From Diplosphaera chodatii (lineage: Eukaryota > Chlorophyta > Trebouxiophyceae > Prasiolales > Stichococcaceae), in contig JAALGY010000032.1 in the NCBI GenBank assembly GCA_032358165.1, forward strand, positions 744,001 to 808,000: a DNA stretch of 64,000 nucleotides, written 5' to 3'. The notes below the pieces were generated by a model. The model was not told the DNA's origin, searched no databases, and saw nothing but the letters and a program-made list of their open reading frames with translations. Of the stretch, positions 49,401 to 60,223 are shown piece by piece; position 1 is the first letter of the stretch, and each line of letters opens with the position of its first letter. Position numbers and translations under genes: made by a program.

Positions 49401-51896
49401 CCTCAGTGCACGAGTTGTCATCAGCGAAGCAGCTGCAACAAATGCTGATAGCGAAGTTTTGTTCGCTTTTCCCAACGTGCAGGTTCACGGCGGAGGAGGG
49501 CGGGGGCAGCAAGGCGCGGCGGTGGCGGGACGGCAGCCTCGAGGAGGACCTGCCGATGCGCGGCCTGGCGGAGATGTTCAACGTCAACTACTTCATCTGC
49601 AGCCAGACCAACCCGCACATCATCCCCGCCCTCAACATCAAGCGCCACCTCAACCGCACCTTCGCCGACATGCTGGAGCAGGAGTTCAAGCACCGGTGCG
49701 CGGGGCGCCGCGTGGCAGCCACCTGCAACGTGTTTGCTGCCCCAACGAACCATGTTTTCACACTGTGGTGCTGCTTGGAGCTGCTGCCTGCCCTTCCTCA
49801 GGCTATTGCTGTCTCTGGTGATGGCTTGCTACCCTGCTGATATGGCCACTGACATGATGCTGGCATGTGCTTCCGCCAGGTGCCGGCAGCTGCACATGCT
49901 GCTGCCCAACTGGCTGCCGGGCTTCTGGCTCAAGGTCATCAGCCAGCCGTGGGAGGGGGACGTCACCATGGTGCTGCCGTCCATGGTGTGGCAGGTCAAG
50001 AAGGCCATCTCCAACCCCACCAAGCAGGAGCTGTACCAGTCGCTCAAGCAGGTGCCGCTGCGGCAGATGTCCAACGATGTACACTGTGCACTGCTGTGTT
50101 GTAATGCCATGCCAGACTGCGGGCACATCACAAACAGGCGCACAGCGCAGTATCAGGCGCTAATGTTAACCAATGTATCTTCACACACGCTTCTTGCATT
50201 GGTGAGTCTATTTTTTAATGCAGGGTGAGGCTGTGACATGGCAGAAGCTGAGCGCAATTCAGGCAGCGTGCGGCATCGAGCTCACCTTCGACCGCTGCCT
50301 CGCGATGGTGAAGGCCGCCGAGGCGCAGGTGCACAATAGCATGCCCTGATCAGTCTGTCGGAATGCCTGCAGCACTGGCCATGTCACGGCAGCCTGCTGC
50401 AAAGACCATTTGCTGCACAGCCTCCACATAGCATGTTGGTGGCAGCAGTAGCTGCGCAGAGGTAGGGTATGAAATGCTGCTGCTGGGGTCTCTGCAGGAG
50501 CGGGCTGAAAGCAGCAGCGGGGCCCACCTGCCACGCCGCGGGGCCATGCGCTCCCGCATCCCCTCCTGGTCCTGCATGGCCACTGCAGGTGAGCACCTGC
50601 GGTACACGGTGTCCACCACACATCAAAATATGTTGTGTTGTTACATAGCTGCTGTTTTAGCGGATGCTGTGCCTGGCTGGTGTGGCTGGCTTGTTTGGGC
50701 CGTCAAGGTGACCCTGTGGAGATTGAGCTGGCTCGTGTCGTCATGACAGCATCGCTGCCGCGGGCTGCGTCAAACGATTCGCTGGGCGGCGACGGCGAGG
50801 CAGCATCAGCACGCACCGCTGACGCCGCCGGCATGGCCGTGCACGATCCTCCAGTAGACAGCAGCGGCGGCAGTGGCTCAGCCTTGCGCGCGGTGGAGGG
50901 TAGCTCGGTGCCACTGCAGCACTACGACAGCAGCGTCATGCAGTACGACGGCAAGCCGCCGCCGTACATGGATGGCCGCAATGGCTTTGCCGGCGTGCAC
51001 GCAGGCTTCGGTGAGCATATCCCACTGCCTGCATGTGCATGCCGAGTGCTGCATGAAGTGGTGCGGGTTGTCTGTGGCAGCGGCTCTAGCTGCCTGAGTG
51101 CATGCCACTCCCCAGCAGAGCACGGCTCTGGTAGGCAGACCTGGCCTTCACACGATGACTCGAGTGCGTGCGAGCGTTTCCAGCGGCTGCTGGCACAGTC
51201 CATGGTCGTCTCACCCGCCCTCCGCTGACCCCACATGCTGCCGCACAGGCCACGGCAACCACCTGACGCGCAGCAGCGCCTTTGCGATGGGTGTGCCGCG
51301 CTCCACCAGCCTGGACAAGGTGCAGGAGTGCCACTGGTCTGGCTCAGCGCCCGACCTCACCAAGGCGCTGCGCATGCCCGCCGAGGTGTGTCTTCCATCC
51401 CTACAGCGTCACCTCGAACACCCCACAAACAGACCTACAACACTGGCTCGGCTCTGCCCCCGTGCATTGCTGTGCCTCCTTAGATGCAGGGTGCCTTGTA
51501 TGTATATGCGATGCCTCGCATGCAGCTTTGATGCAAGTACACCACACACGCTACTGGCCTGTAACTTGCATGCTGGTCGGCGTTCCTGAGTCCTGTGCGG
51601 TGTCAGGGCACACTGGACTGGGGCGTTCGTAGTTGATGCGTTCATGCCAGAGGGACAAGGTCGTTTCATGGCTGGCCACGTGTGGCACGTCTGCCCAGCA
51701 GTCTGCACAGCGCTTGAGCATCCACGCTGAGCGACCTCGGCATGCCTGCCTGCAGGCGTATCCGCCGCTGCCGTTCGACTGCTGCGACTCCAGCGCGGCG
51801 ATCGGCGACCTCTGGCAGCCGGCGCCGCCTGCCCTGGGCGCCGGCCGCCCCTCCACAGCGGACGCGCACTCGGGCATCGACTATTACGCCTGGTGA
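46498..51896 (+). CDS. SDP1: Patatin-like triacylglycerol lipase, SUGAR-DEPENDENT1 family
   Basis: Fifteen exons: 46498-46819, 47440-47692, 47869-47955, 48091-48292, 48401-48473, 48596-48660, 48762-48912, 49073-49250, 49483-49695, 49880-50051, 50224-50328, 50498-50588, 50708-51010, 51249-51385, 51756-51896; 830 residues, close to Arabidopsis SDP1 (825). The patatin core is intact: oxyanion loop [11 protein letters not shown], nucleophile elbow GSSVGS and catalytic Asp in [13 protein letters not shown]. Other SDP1 segments are [60 protein letters not shown] and [14 protein letters not shown]. The N-terminus carries a hydrophobic stretch ([20 protein letters not shown]), as in SDP1. SDP1 starts breakdown of stored oil at lipid droplets. 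The last 250 residues are Ser/Gly-rich. Confidence 0.94.
49340..49431 (+). repeat. Degenerate tandem duplication in an SDP1 intron
   Basis: CCATAGCCTAAGTGCACCAG..TGTCATCAGCGAAGCTGC and a near copy CCATAGCCCTCAGTGCACGA..TGTCATCAGCGAAGCAGC lie about 53 bases apart in the intron between exons ending at 49250 and starting at 49483. Confidence 0.85.
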
Positions 51897-53310
51897 CATG
51901 CGCCGGGACTGCCAGCAGCGGCCGCAGCAGCATGTGCGGCAGCAGCGTCGTCGAGGATCACAGGCAGCAGCGATTTGCCCGCAGCAAGGGCGTGAACCAG
52001 GCAGTGTGTACTGGCAGGGGCAGCACATCCGTCAGGCATTTGAGCAGCGGCCAGCGCCAGCGGCGGCACTGATCCCGCAGCTCTGCAGCGGCATCGCAGC
52101 AGCTGCAGCTGCTCGGCATGCAGCCCCCTGGCCTGTCTTGGTGCATACAGCAGGATAGGTGATCATATCCGAGTGTGGTCTGGCGCTAGGAGCCTGCCCT
52201 CTCAACAGGCCAGCTTGCGTGAAGGGGTTTGGCACGCCGCCCGCAGCGGCACGGCCCCTCACTGCGTGAAGCAATGGCAGTTTTGGCGGCGCTTATCCCC
52301 CAGGCAGTTTCTGGGGTCGCCATCCAGCCCAGCTGGAAGTTTTGCTACCAGGAGGCAACAAACTAGGCCAGAAAGTGTCTCAGGATTCGTTAGGGAGTCG
52401 CAGCAATTGTGCTCAGGACAGTATGTGCCCCAGCCAAGTCAGAGTGTGTATGGTTGTGTGTGGTGCTCGCTTGCCAGGGAAGCGATGCAGTATTACTTTG
52501 CTAGGGACAGCCCTCGTTGCAGCAATCGGCCACCACGGCGTGTTTCCCTCACGGGGAGATTTTGACAGGCGCGTTTGTTCAGGCATTGCAGTTTTGGTCT
52601 TGACGATCATTGGGAGTGCGCGTCTGGCTCGCAATGCCCCGTCTCGACAGCAGCGGTTTTGGGAGATATCTATGCGCGCATGGCTATGTGTGGCCACGCC
52701 CGCAAAGGCTGACATCACGAATTGGCTTTTTTCCGAATTGTCAAGTGACGACATGGCGGCCTGCCGGCGCCGTGTCATCCTGCACTTGATTGTGTGTAAC
52801 AGTCGCTTGGGGGTCGCCGGACTTTCCTGTGGTGTTCCAGACCTCCCACGATGGTTGCCAGCCCCAGTGAACCTGGCAGCTTATACCTTGCATGTCACCT
52901 GGCTCCTGCGCATTGCTCATGGCCTTGCCATTGCATGACAGGTCGCACGTCAGGCCCAACAGTGGCGGCACACCAACTCCCTTTCCAGCCCACGCAAGGT
53001 TGCTGCTGCTGCCAAATGCAAACCATCGAATGCGCCTGCGCTGAGGCGATTCCGGGAGCAACCTGCGAAGCTATTGTCCTGAAACCCTGCAGCCCACCCT
53101 TGAGTAGTGTCAGGCTGAAGCCTCGATGCCGAAGCAAGTGCCATGTGCACTGTCAGCGTCAATACCGTCCTGAGATCGAGAAGTACGCATCGTGTGAGAC
53201 GAGCCACCAGGACCTTATGTACGCAGGCCTTGCTGCAGCATAGTCGTGTCTATCAACGCTGCGCACACCCTCCTCCGGCTTACAGTGCCACACAGGGAAT
53301 TGACATCGCG
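51897..53310. other. Tandem intergenic region, SDP1 downstream / CREG upstream
   Basis: At 1,414 bases this is the longest gap between gene models. A 198-codon open frame (52342-52938) crosses it but has no recognisable domain, and its composition does not resemble the neighbouring exons. The sequence is less GC-rich than coding DNA and probably contains a long SDP1 3' untranslated region and the CREG promoter. Confidence 0.4.
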
Positions 53311-54390
53311 ATGGCGTTTGTGTTGCGTTGCCTTTGCGCAGCCCTGGCAATGTTCTGCCTGTCTACTGCTGGTGCAGCTACACAGCCCAGCGGCGACCGA
53401 CCGCCATGGCAGCATGCAGCGGGCATGGCACGCTGGCTTGTGCACAGGAATGACTGGGGCACGCTGTCGACTCTCAGCCGGCACCTCTCCACCAGGCACA
53501 GCGCTGTGCCCTACGGCAACGTGGTGTCCTATAGCGACGGTCCGCCAGACAACTCGACAGGGCGCCTGCTGTTCTACCTGACGAAGTTGGACGCGACGGC
53601 TTTCGATTTGGAGGCAAGTCACAAATGCCGTGCTCGAGATGCCTGCAGCAGCGGCTTGGCATAAGACCGGACCTCAAGGCATTTGCGAGCTGTAAGCGAG
53701 CCTGCTGTGCCACATTAGCGCCCGGTCCGCAGGTGAACTCGATGGCGACACTGACAATTGCGGAGGCACAGCTATCAGACTCCTGCTCCGGTACAGACCC
53801 AGAGGTGTGTCCGTGTAGTGTGACGAGTTACAGTGCAGGCATATCTGTGCTTGCGGCTGTCCCCCCGAGATATACAGCCTAGAGAGATACACTCCAGCAT
53901 CACCACATGCAAAGCATCAGACATGATCTAATTGCTTTTTGCTGATGTGCTCATAGGACCCGACGTGTGCCAAGGTGTCCATCTCGGGCGAGGTGGAGCC
54001 GGTGCATGGCAGATCGCTGCCCCAGGCGCTGCGGCTGCTGTTTGCAAGGCACCCCGCCATGCGCGACTGGCCGGCGGACCACGGCTTCCAAGCGTGAGTC
54101 TACTGTCTGCACACCATCATCAAACACAGCTGTGCTCATAATGCAGTATGTGCCGTGAATGGCTGCATAGGGAAATGTCTTGCTACTTGGACGTGCCGTC
54201 GCACGGTGCCATTGAGCTGGCCTCAGGATGTCTTTGAAGATGCAGCACCCATGTTGGTCTCTGCTGGCGCAGGTACGAGATGCACATTAGGGCGATTCGC
54301 CTGCTTGACTACTACGGCGGGCCGCACGATATCGAGCCGGGTGTCTACTTTGCAGTGCGGCTGGGTGCAGCTGATCTTGCAAGCGCATGA
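53311..54390 (+). CDS. CREG-like secreted FMN-binding-fold protein
   Basis: Four exons: 53311-53613, 53733-53804, 53957-54093, 54273-54390; 209 residues. The first 23 residues form a signal peptide (MAFVLRCLCAALAMFCLS, then TAGAA). The CREG fold is recognised from ARWLVHRNDWGTLSTLSRHL, PYGNVVSYSDGPPDNSTGRL, NSMATLTIAEAQL, DPTCAKVSISGEVEPV and IRLLDYYGGPHDI. Animal CREG1 is a secreted or lysosomal glycoprotein related to pyridoxamine oxidase-like flavin enzymes but lacking FMN. NST in the first exon is a possible N-glycosylation site. The function in algae is unknown. The first intron is GC-AG with the strong donor GAG|GCAAGT. Confidence 0.92.
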
Positions 54391-54746
54391 CATAGCGACG
54401 GCTTGACAACAGGAGTTGGTGAAATGCTGTGCTTTGGTCTGCATGGTCGTTGCACAACATGCCACCATCAGAATCCTGTGGGTGAAGAGCACCACAGACC
54501 AGATATGACGATGAGGCAACCGTCAACTTGCAGTCAGCCAATCGTACGAATGGACACCTTCACACGATCGAGCATTGCCATCACCAAAACACACAGAGTG
54601 CCTATGCTGCACAGGAGACTTGGGTATACATCTGGGATCCCGTGTCAGCAGCCGCTCCCTAACAGCTCCAGAGAATATGCAGTGGGTTTTCCAACTGCGC
54701 TGAACCTCGTCTTGCAAGCTCAATCCCATCAGACCGTACTGCCCCG
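54391..54746. other. Convergent intergenic region, CREG / TFIIS
   Basis: These 356 bases lie between two converging 3' ends and probably hold both 3' untranslated regions. Nothing else was recognised. Confidence 0.4.
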
Positions 54747-56961
54747 CTAGCAGAATCTCCATCGGTGGGGACAGTTCTGACACTGCAGCAGCAACAGCTT
54801 GCCTTCAGTGCCAAGATAACCTTTACAGAGGCCTACTACAACATCTACTTGACAACACGAAGGACTGGTGCAGTAAGTCACCTGCACGAAGGTCGTCATG
54901 GGCTGCAGATCAGCAGCACATAGAGTTAGACAACAGAAAGCTCGGTACTAATGACGACAATCTGCAGAGAGGCATACATCAGCACAGATAGGCACCTCAT
55001 CTGCGGATCTTGTTTGCATTTGCTGCAGACAGAAGACACACGAATGTCAGGGTCGCCTCGAGGCACAACAAATGGGTTTGCTGCAATAGCGGGCTCGACA
55101 CTCATGAGGTGCATGTAGCTAGCATGACGCTTTGAGTGATTCCCAGGCAAGCAGCGCAACAAGGGCGGGCTGCAACGCACGTAGTAGGTGCACTTCCGTT
55201 GGCGGCACTTGCTGCACTGAAACTGGTCAGTGGTGGCTTTGCCCTTCTGGCCACGCTCCGCCTCCCAGATGGCATGCTCACGAATCTTCTGGTTCTCCTC
55301 TTTGCGAGCATCTGACGCCAGGTCATCAGCGCCCATCTCCATCAGTTCCTGTTTGATAGGAAGGTTGAGTCGACCATTTGTTAGCTCATCCTGTGTCAAG
55401 CTTGGTGCTGCACCAGTTGCGTAGGGCACATCCTGCTTGAAGTGGCGCACAGTGCTGTAAGTCATTCTTTCTAGGATGGCAGACAGAAGAAGTTGATCAA
55501 TCAATCTGCACCTGGGGCGCGATTTCGCCAGATAGCACGCGGCGGCGCAGGTCTGGGTTGTTGACGTCCTTCAGGTTGAAGTGCAGGGTGCGGAAGCGGG
55601 CCTTGTACTTGGCTGTCACGCCGCCGCCCCAGCTGTGCAGCTCACTCTCCACAGCCCCTGCCTTGTCCGCCGGCTCACTGCCCGGCTGCAGTTGAAGGCA
55701 GGGCATAAGCTGGTCTGCTGTCTGCTGGCAGGTTAGCTTCCTGCAGCTTGGCACCGACTCCGGACACCTCCACAGCTCATTCAAGCTGCCCAACGAGGTT
55801 CACCAGATGCTGCCTGTCTGCAAGCCTTCTGATACGCAGCGCAACTGCGGACGACGACCACCATGCTTGGAGCATCAGCAGTTTTCATCGGTGCAAAACA
55901 CACACCGCTTCTGGCAACGCCATTGCTAGGTCCTCTGCCAGCAGCTCCCGCATCTTGTCGCGCTGCGCTATGCCCGTTCTCGCGATCGCCGCCTTGGCCC
56001 GCTTCTTGTCTGCTTCCTGCTGCACCAGGTCTACGGGCGGGCGCGCCGCCGCTGCTGCCTCCGCTGCGGCTGCATGCTTGCAAACGCCTCACGTCAGCGC
56101 AAGCAGCGTAACCTTGCCACTTCAAAGAGTCGCTGAACCTGCATGGTGCTCGACAGCATACAGCGTAGACAGCACAACGGCCCGTGAAAGCCGGTCGTAC
56201 TACAGCGTGTGTGTTATCTTCCAGCAAGCCTCGAGAGCCACTCACTCGGCGTCCACGAGCCTGAAGCCCGGCCGCGGGGTGAGAATGCACGCGGCGATGC
56301 CGCTGGCTGCGGGGCACCCTTTGCACTGCCAGGCGTCGGCGGCGGCTCTGCTGCCTGCTGCTCCGCTGCACCATTCTGCTCTGCTGGCTGCACACTCGTG
56401 CGCACTGTCAGGCCCTCAGGACCTGCCACATGACGGCACAATGCTCAGTGCACCACAGTTCAGAGAGTACATTCTGACAGCCAGCAGCACGCCTGCCTTT
56501 CGCCTGGTGGGATGCCCAGCATGCTGCCTGGCGTACCTGTTGAGGCGGCCTTGAGGCTGCCGCTGTCTGCTGTGACTTGCTCCCGCTTGACTGACGTCTT
56601 CCAGGCCTCCACCACATCTACCGCCGCCGCCGCCACTGCTGCATCCTCTGACTTCGCAAGCTTCCGTATCTGCGGACACAGGACCAGCATGGTGGCATGA
56701 GTGTCGGCACATGTAGTAAAATGCAATGGAGCGCGGTCATGTCTCTGGGAATAAAGAGTCCATCTGCGGGACAGCATGTCCCCTGCGAACCCTCACCTTC
56801 TTGCCAGCACCAGTGCTCAGCAGCAGACCAGCTGTGACGTCTTGTTTCGTCAAAAACTGCAGGCTGTCAACGGCGCGGCTGGGCTCGTTGTTTGCTGCCG
56901 CCTTGACTGCAGCATCCACTGCTTTTACCAGGTCTGCGGCACTGATCACATCACCCGACAT
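54747..56961 (-). CDS. TFIIS: Transcription elongation factor TFIIS
   Basis: Nine exons: 56961-56797, 56669-56537, 56422-56246, 56069-55906, 55685-55512, 55348-55181, 55022-54996, 54902-54882, 54782-54747; 354 residues. Domain I (LW) shows LLLSTGAGKKIRKLAKSEDA and AVDVVEAWKTSVKREQ. The linker is Pro/Ala-rich. Domain II contains RDKMRELLAEDL, RFRTLHFNLKDVNNPDLRRR, VLSGEIAPQELMEMGADDLA and IREHAIWEAERGQKGKATTD. Domain III is a complete zinc ribbon (FQCSKCRQRKCTYYQMQTRS, ADEPMTTFVQCQNCPHRWRF, then C and stop) with the catalytic Asp-Glu pair in RSADE. TFIIS stimulates transcript cleavage by backtracked RNA polymerase II. The zinc ribbon is spread over four exons, three of only 27, 21 and 36 bases. 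Confidence 0.95.
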
Positions 56962-57618
56962 GCTGATGCCTGTGCGTTTTGCAGCAGCTTCCACAAGCCC
57001 GACGGTTCGATGCACAAGCTACCGATGTACAGGCCTGTTCTCCTGCCTTGCTTGCCCAACAAGACTGCTGCTTTTGGCTATGAGAAGGCCTCTCGGCAAA
57101 GCATACTTGTATCCCGTTAACTGATCCAGATGGGCCCGTATCGCTTCTACACTATACGAATGTGGTTCCTGTCCATGTGAAGGGTGGAGAGCGGGTGTTT
57201 GAGACGCCGACTGAAAGGTGCTCGGTGCAAGATCGCAGGTGCAGGCCTACCCAACGGCGACCGTTTCAAGACGGTGAGCAAACGAAGGACCGTCACACCT
57301 ATGCACCAGAGTGTGCTATTCAAGTGAACGTGCACCGCGAAATGCAGCTGACCCAGGAAGGCGCGACCTTCCAATTGCATGTAAGATGTTTCCCAGATCG
57401 TTGGTAAGATTACCAGGCTGGCATTCGTGTGCCAGAGCCAAGCCGAGGTGCACTGACGCATGTGCCCTCTGTTGCTGCGGTGATTGCAAGACTGAGGAGA
57501 GGCTGTGAAGCAGGCGTGTTGATTGCGACAAAGGGCCTAAGCGAATGCATCTTGAGGGACACGAGCAACTCACTACTGCGGATGAGAACACGCAGATGAC
57601 GGACCCCGCTGGGGCTGG
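56962..57618. promoter_or_regulatory. Divergent intergenic region, TFIIS / CCR4
   Basis: These 657 bases separate two divergent start codons and should contain both promoters. No further feature was recognised. Confidence 0.4.
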
Positions 57619-59370
57619 ATGGCGTTGCAAGTTGTCTCAGCACGACTACCCTCAGAGGCGATAGTGCAGGGCGTCACTGTCGAGCCCTACGTCGTCTGCC
57701 GGCGGGCGGATGCGACTACCACCTGCACAGCAGAGGATGTGCCAGAGGAGGGGTTGGACAGCCAGTCCCGCTTCGCCCTGCGCTTCCGCTGGTACCGCTC
57801 GGTCGTAAACAGAGGCGGCGCCGTGTGCTGGGTTCACGGCGACCGGGAGGCCACGCTGCAGTGCGTGCTGTGCCTGCGCGCCAAGGTTGACGTGCGGAAG
57901 TCGTTCCACTGCTCCACCGACTGCCTGCGGCGGCACTGGGGCCTGCACAAGGAGCTGCACGGGCAGTCAAACCGCTTCAACGGCTACACCGGCAGCGAGA
58001 ACGGCTTCCAGTCTGACAAAAGTTTCAAGACCGGGCACACCTTCAGCAACAATGGCGAGACCTGGATTGAGGTGGCAAAGACGAGGCTGTACACTCCCCA
58101 GGCGGAGGACGTTGGAGCGCTGCTGAAGCTGGACATTGTGTCCTGCGACACAGCTGGCGGGTATGCGCGCGAGGTCGGGCGCACGTTCAGCGTGCGGTCG
58201 GAGAGGGTGCGGCCGGCGCCGCAGCCGCCCGCCCGGGAGCTGGTGCCGCTGCCGCCGCCCAAGGGCCGGCCGCTGGCGCCCGGCGGCAAGTTCACGCTGC
58301 TCACCTACAACCTGCTGGCCGACCTGTACGCCACGAACGAGCAGTTTCCCTACTGCCAGTCGTGGGTGCTGGGATGGCAGTACCGCAAGCAGAACCTGCT
58401 GAAGGAGTTGCTGGGCTACTCTGCAGACATCGTGTGCCTGCAGGAGGTTCAGTCAACGCATTTTGCAGACTTCTGGGCTCCTGAGCTGGGCAAGGCTGGG
58501 TACACTGCCATCTTCAAGAAGAAGACAGCTGAGGTGTACACGAACAATGCCTATGCCATTGATGGCTGCGCCACGTTCTTCAAGCGCTCGCGCTTTTCGC
58601 TGGTGAAGAAGTACGAGGTGGAGTTCAACAAGGCGGCGCTGTCGCTGGCAGAAAACATTGGGCCAGACCAGAAGAAGCCTGCACTCAGCCGCCTGCTGAA
58701 GGACAATGTGGCACTGATCGCGGTGCTGGAGGCGCTGGAGGCGCCGCAGGCTGAGGGCAGCGGCACCAGCAGCCGCCGGCCCCTCATCTGCATCGCCAAC
58801 ACGCACATCCATGCCAACCCGGAGCTGAACGATGTGAAGCTGTGGCAGGTGCACACACTGGTCAAGGGGCTGGAGAAGATTGCAGCAAGCGCGGACATCC
58901 CGATGCTGGTCGCGGGAGACTTCAACAGCATCCCCGGGTCCGCAGCGCACTCGCTGCTGGTCAAGCACTCGGTGGACGCCGACCACCCGGAGCTGAAGCA
59001 GGATCCGCTGGGCATCCTGCGGCCGGCGAGCAAGCTGCAGCACAAGCTGCCGCTGGCGAGCGCGTATGCGGCGCTGGCCGAGACGCCCGCGTCGCGCAGT
59101 GATGCGCCGGCGCTCGCGCGGCAACGGCGGCGCTGCGACCCCAGCTTCGGCGAGCCAAAGTTCACGAACATCACGCGGGACTTCAAGGGCACGCTGGACT
59201 ACATCTTGTACACGGCAGACAGCCTGGCGCCCGGCGCTCTGTTGGAGCTGCCAGAGGAGGCAGAGGTGAAGCCACGGCCCAGCAGCGGCCTGCCGAATGA
59301 CACCTGGAGCAGCGACCACATCGCGCTGATGGCGACATTCCACTACCGCCAGGGCGGAGGCGGCGACTGA
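57619..59370 (+). CDS. CCR4: CCR4-type poly(A) deadenylase, plant type, intronless
   Basis: A single uninterrupted frame of 583 residues. The N-terminal half matches plant CCR4a/CCR4b: ARLPSEAIVQGVTVEPYVVC, RFRWYRSVVNRGGAV and a MYND-like Cys/His cluster (CVLCLRAKVDVRKSFHCSTD, CLRRHWGLHKELH). The exonuclease-endonuclease-phosphatase domain is complete: FTLLTYNLLADLYA, YSADIVCLQEVQSTHFADFW with the catalytic Glu, AIDGCATFFKRSRFSLVKKY, ICIANTHIHANPELNDVKLW, IPMLVAGDFNSIPGSAAH and WSSDHIALMATF. CCR4 shortens mRNA poly(A) tails as part of CCR4-NOT. Unlike yeast and animal CCR4, plant types lack the leucine-rich repeat, and none is seen here. It is the only intron-free gene in the window. Confidence 0.96.
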   Translation: MALQVVSARLPSEAIVQGVTVEPYVVCRRADATTTCTAEDVPEEGLDSQSRFALRFRWYRSVVNRGGAVCWVHGDREATLQCVLCLRAKVDVRKSFHCSTDCLRRHWGLHKELHGQSNRFNGYTGSENGFQSDKSFKTGHTFSNNGETWIEVAKTRLYTPQAEDVGALLKLDIVSCDTAGGYAREVGRTFSVRSERVRPAPQPPARELVPLPPPKGRPLAPGGKFTLLTYNLLADLYATNEQFPYCQSWVLGWQYRKQNLLKELLGYSADIVCLQEVQSTHFADFWAPELGKAGYTAIFKKKTAEVYTNNAYAIDGCATFFKRSRFSLVKKYEVEFNKAALSLAENIGPDQKKPALSRLLKDNVALIAVLEALEAPQAEGSGTSSRRPLICIANTHIHANPELNDVKLWQVHTLVKGLEKIAASADIPMLVAGDFNSIPGSAAHSLLVKHSVDADHPELKQDPLGILRPASKLQHKLPLASAYAALAETPASRSDAPALARQRRRCDPSFGEPKFTNITRDFKGTLDYILYTADSLAPGALLELPEEAEVKPRPSSGLPNDTWSSDHIALMATFHYRQGGGGD

Positions 59371-60223
59371 GGCAGCGGACTCGTTCTCAACCGTCATCGA
59401 TAGGTCGATGAACAAGCACATTGCTGTGCTGAACAACCAAACCATTGTTGGCGTTTCAGCGTGCTGCGCCTTTGCTGATGGTTGCCCATCCGCACAATGC
59501 TGGCAGGATGGCCCGGCTGCTGCTGCCCCAGCATCAGGCAGCAGGCCGCCTCACAAGACTGTTTGTTGACATTGAAACAGCGACCACTCCAGTTCTGACC
59601 CAGCGTGAAAGCAACAGGCTTATTAGTCAGAGCTGCAAAGTTGTGGGGAAGCTAGCCTTTGGTCAATCATTCCCCCTGCTCCCCTATCGCGGCCTTCGCG
59701 TCGTTGATCGGCGTTTCCGGTCGATGAGCAAGGCGTAAATCGGAGGCTGCAGCTGATCATTTCTGCCTTTGAGGCAAGGCAGTTTCGATGGCTCGGGCCC
59801 ACACCGCAGATTTGAGTGTCACGCGCTGATTGCGCGCGGCTTGTGCTTTGGCATCCTGGGTTGAGTTTCTATCTGATTGGCGCCAGATCAGTCGCACCCC
59901 ACTGCGCAAAGACCTGCATTGTGCTCACAACCCGCGTCCACCTGTTGGGCATTGCAGCCGGCCGATACGCCACTTCTCACAGTCAGGGGCCATTTTGCTT
60001 CACAACCGGTGCTCTATCCGCGTGCTGGCTGGTGTACGTGCCATCAGCAGGGTCTCAGCGTTGGCCTCGTGCAGGATCCAACTTGAGCAGCAGGGCGCCT
60101 GGCACAACTAGTGTGCCCACTGCCAGCCAGGCGGCGAGGAGGCCTGGTTCTGCCTCGCTGGCGGGCCAGGCCCTGGAATGCAGCGGTGACGCTGGGTGCC
60201 AGCTGGGCTGCCACGGCCCACCT
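59371..60223. other. Tandem intergenic region, CCR4 downstream / GT32-FkbM upstream
   Basis: These 853 bases probably hold the CCR4 3' untranslated region and the promoter of the next gene. No exon with recognisable protein similarity was found. Confidence 0.4.

Noticed and set aside
52342..52938. 198-codon open frame between SDP1 and CREG
   Set aside because: No domain, splice context or family resemblance was found; it is more likely untranslated sequence.
58453..59445. 330-codon open frame on the minus strand
   Set aside because: It lies entirely opposite the strongly conserved CCR4 coding sequence; long antisense frames are expected in GC-rich coding DNA.
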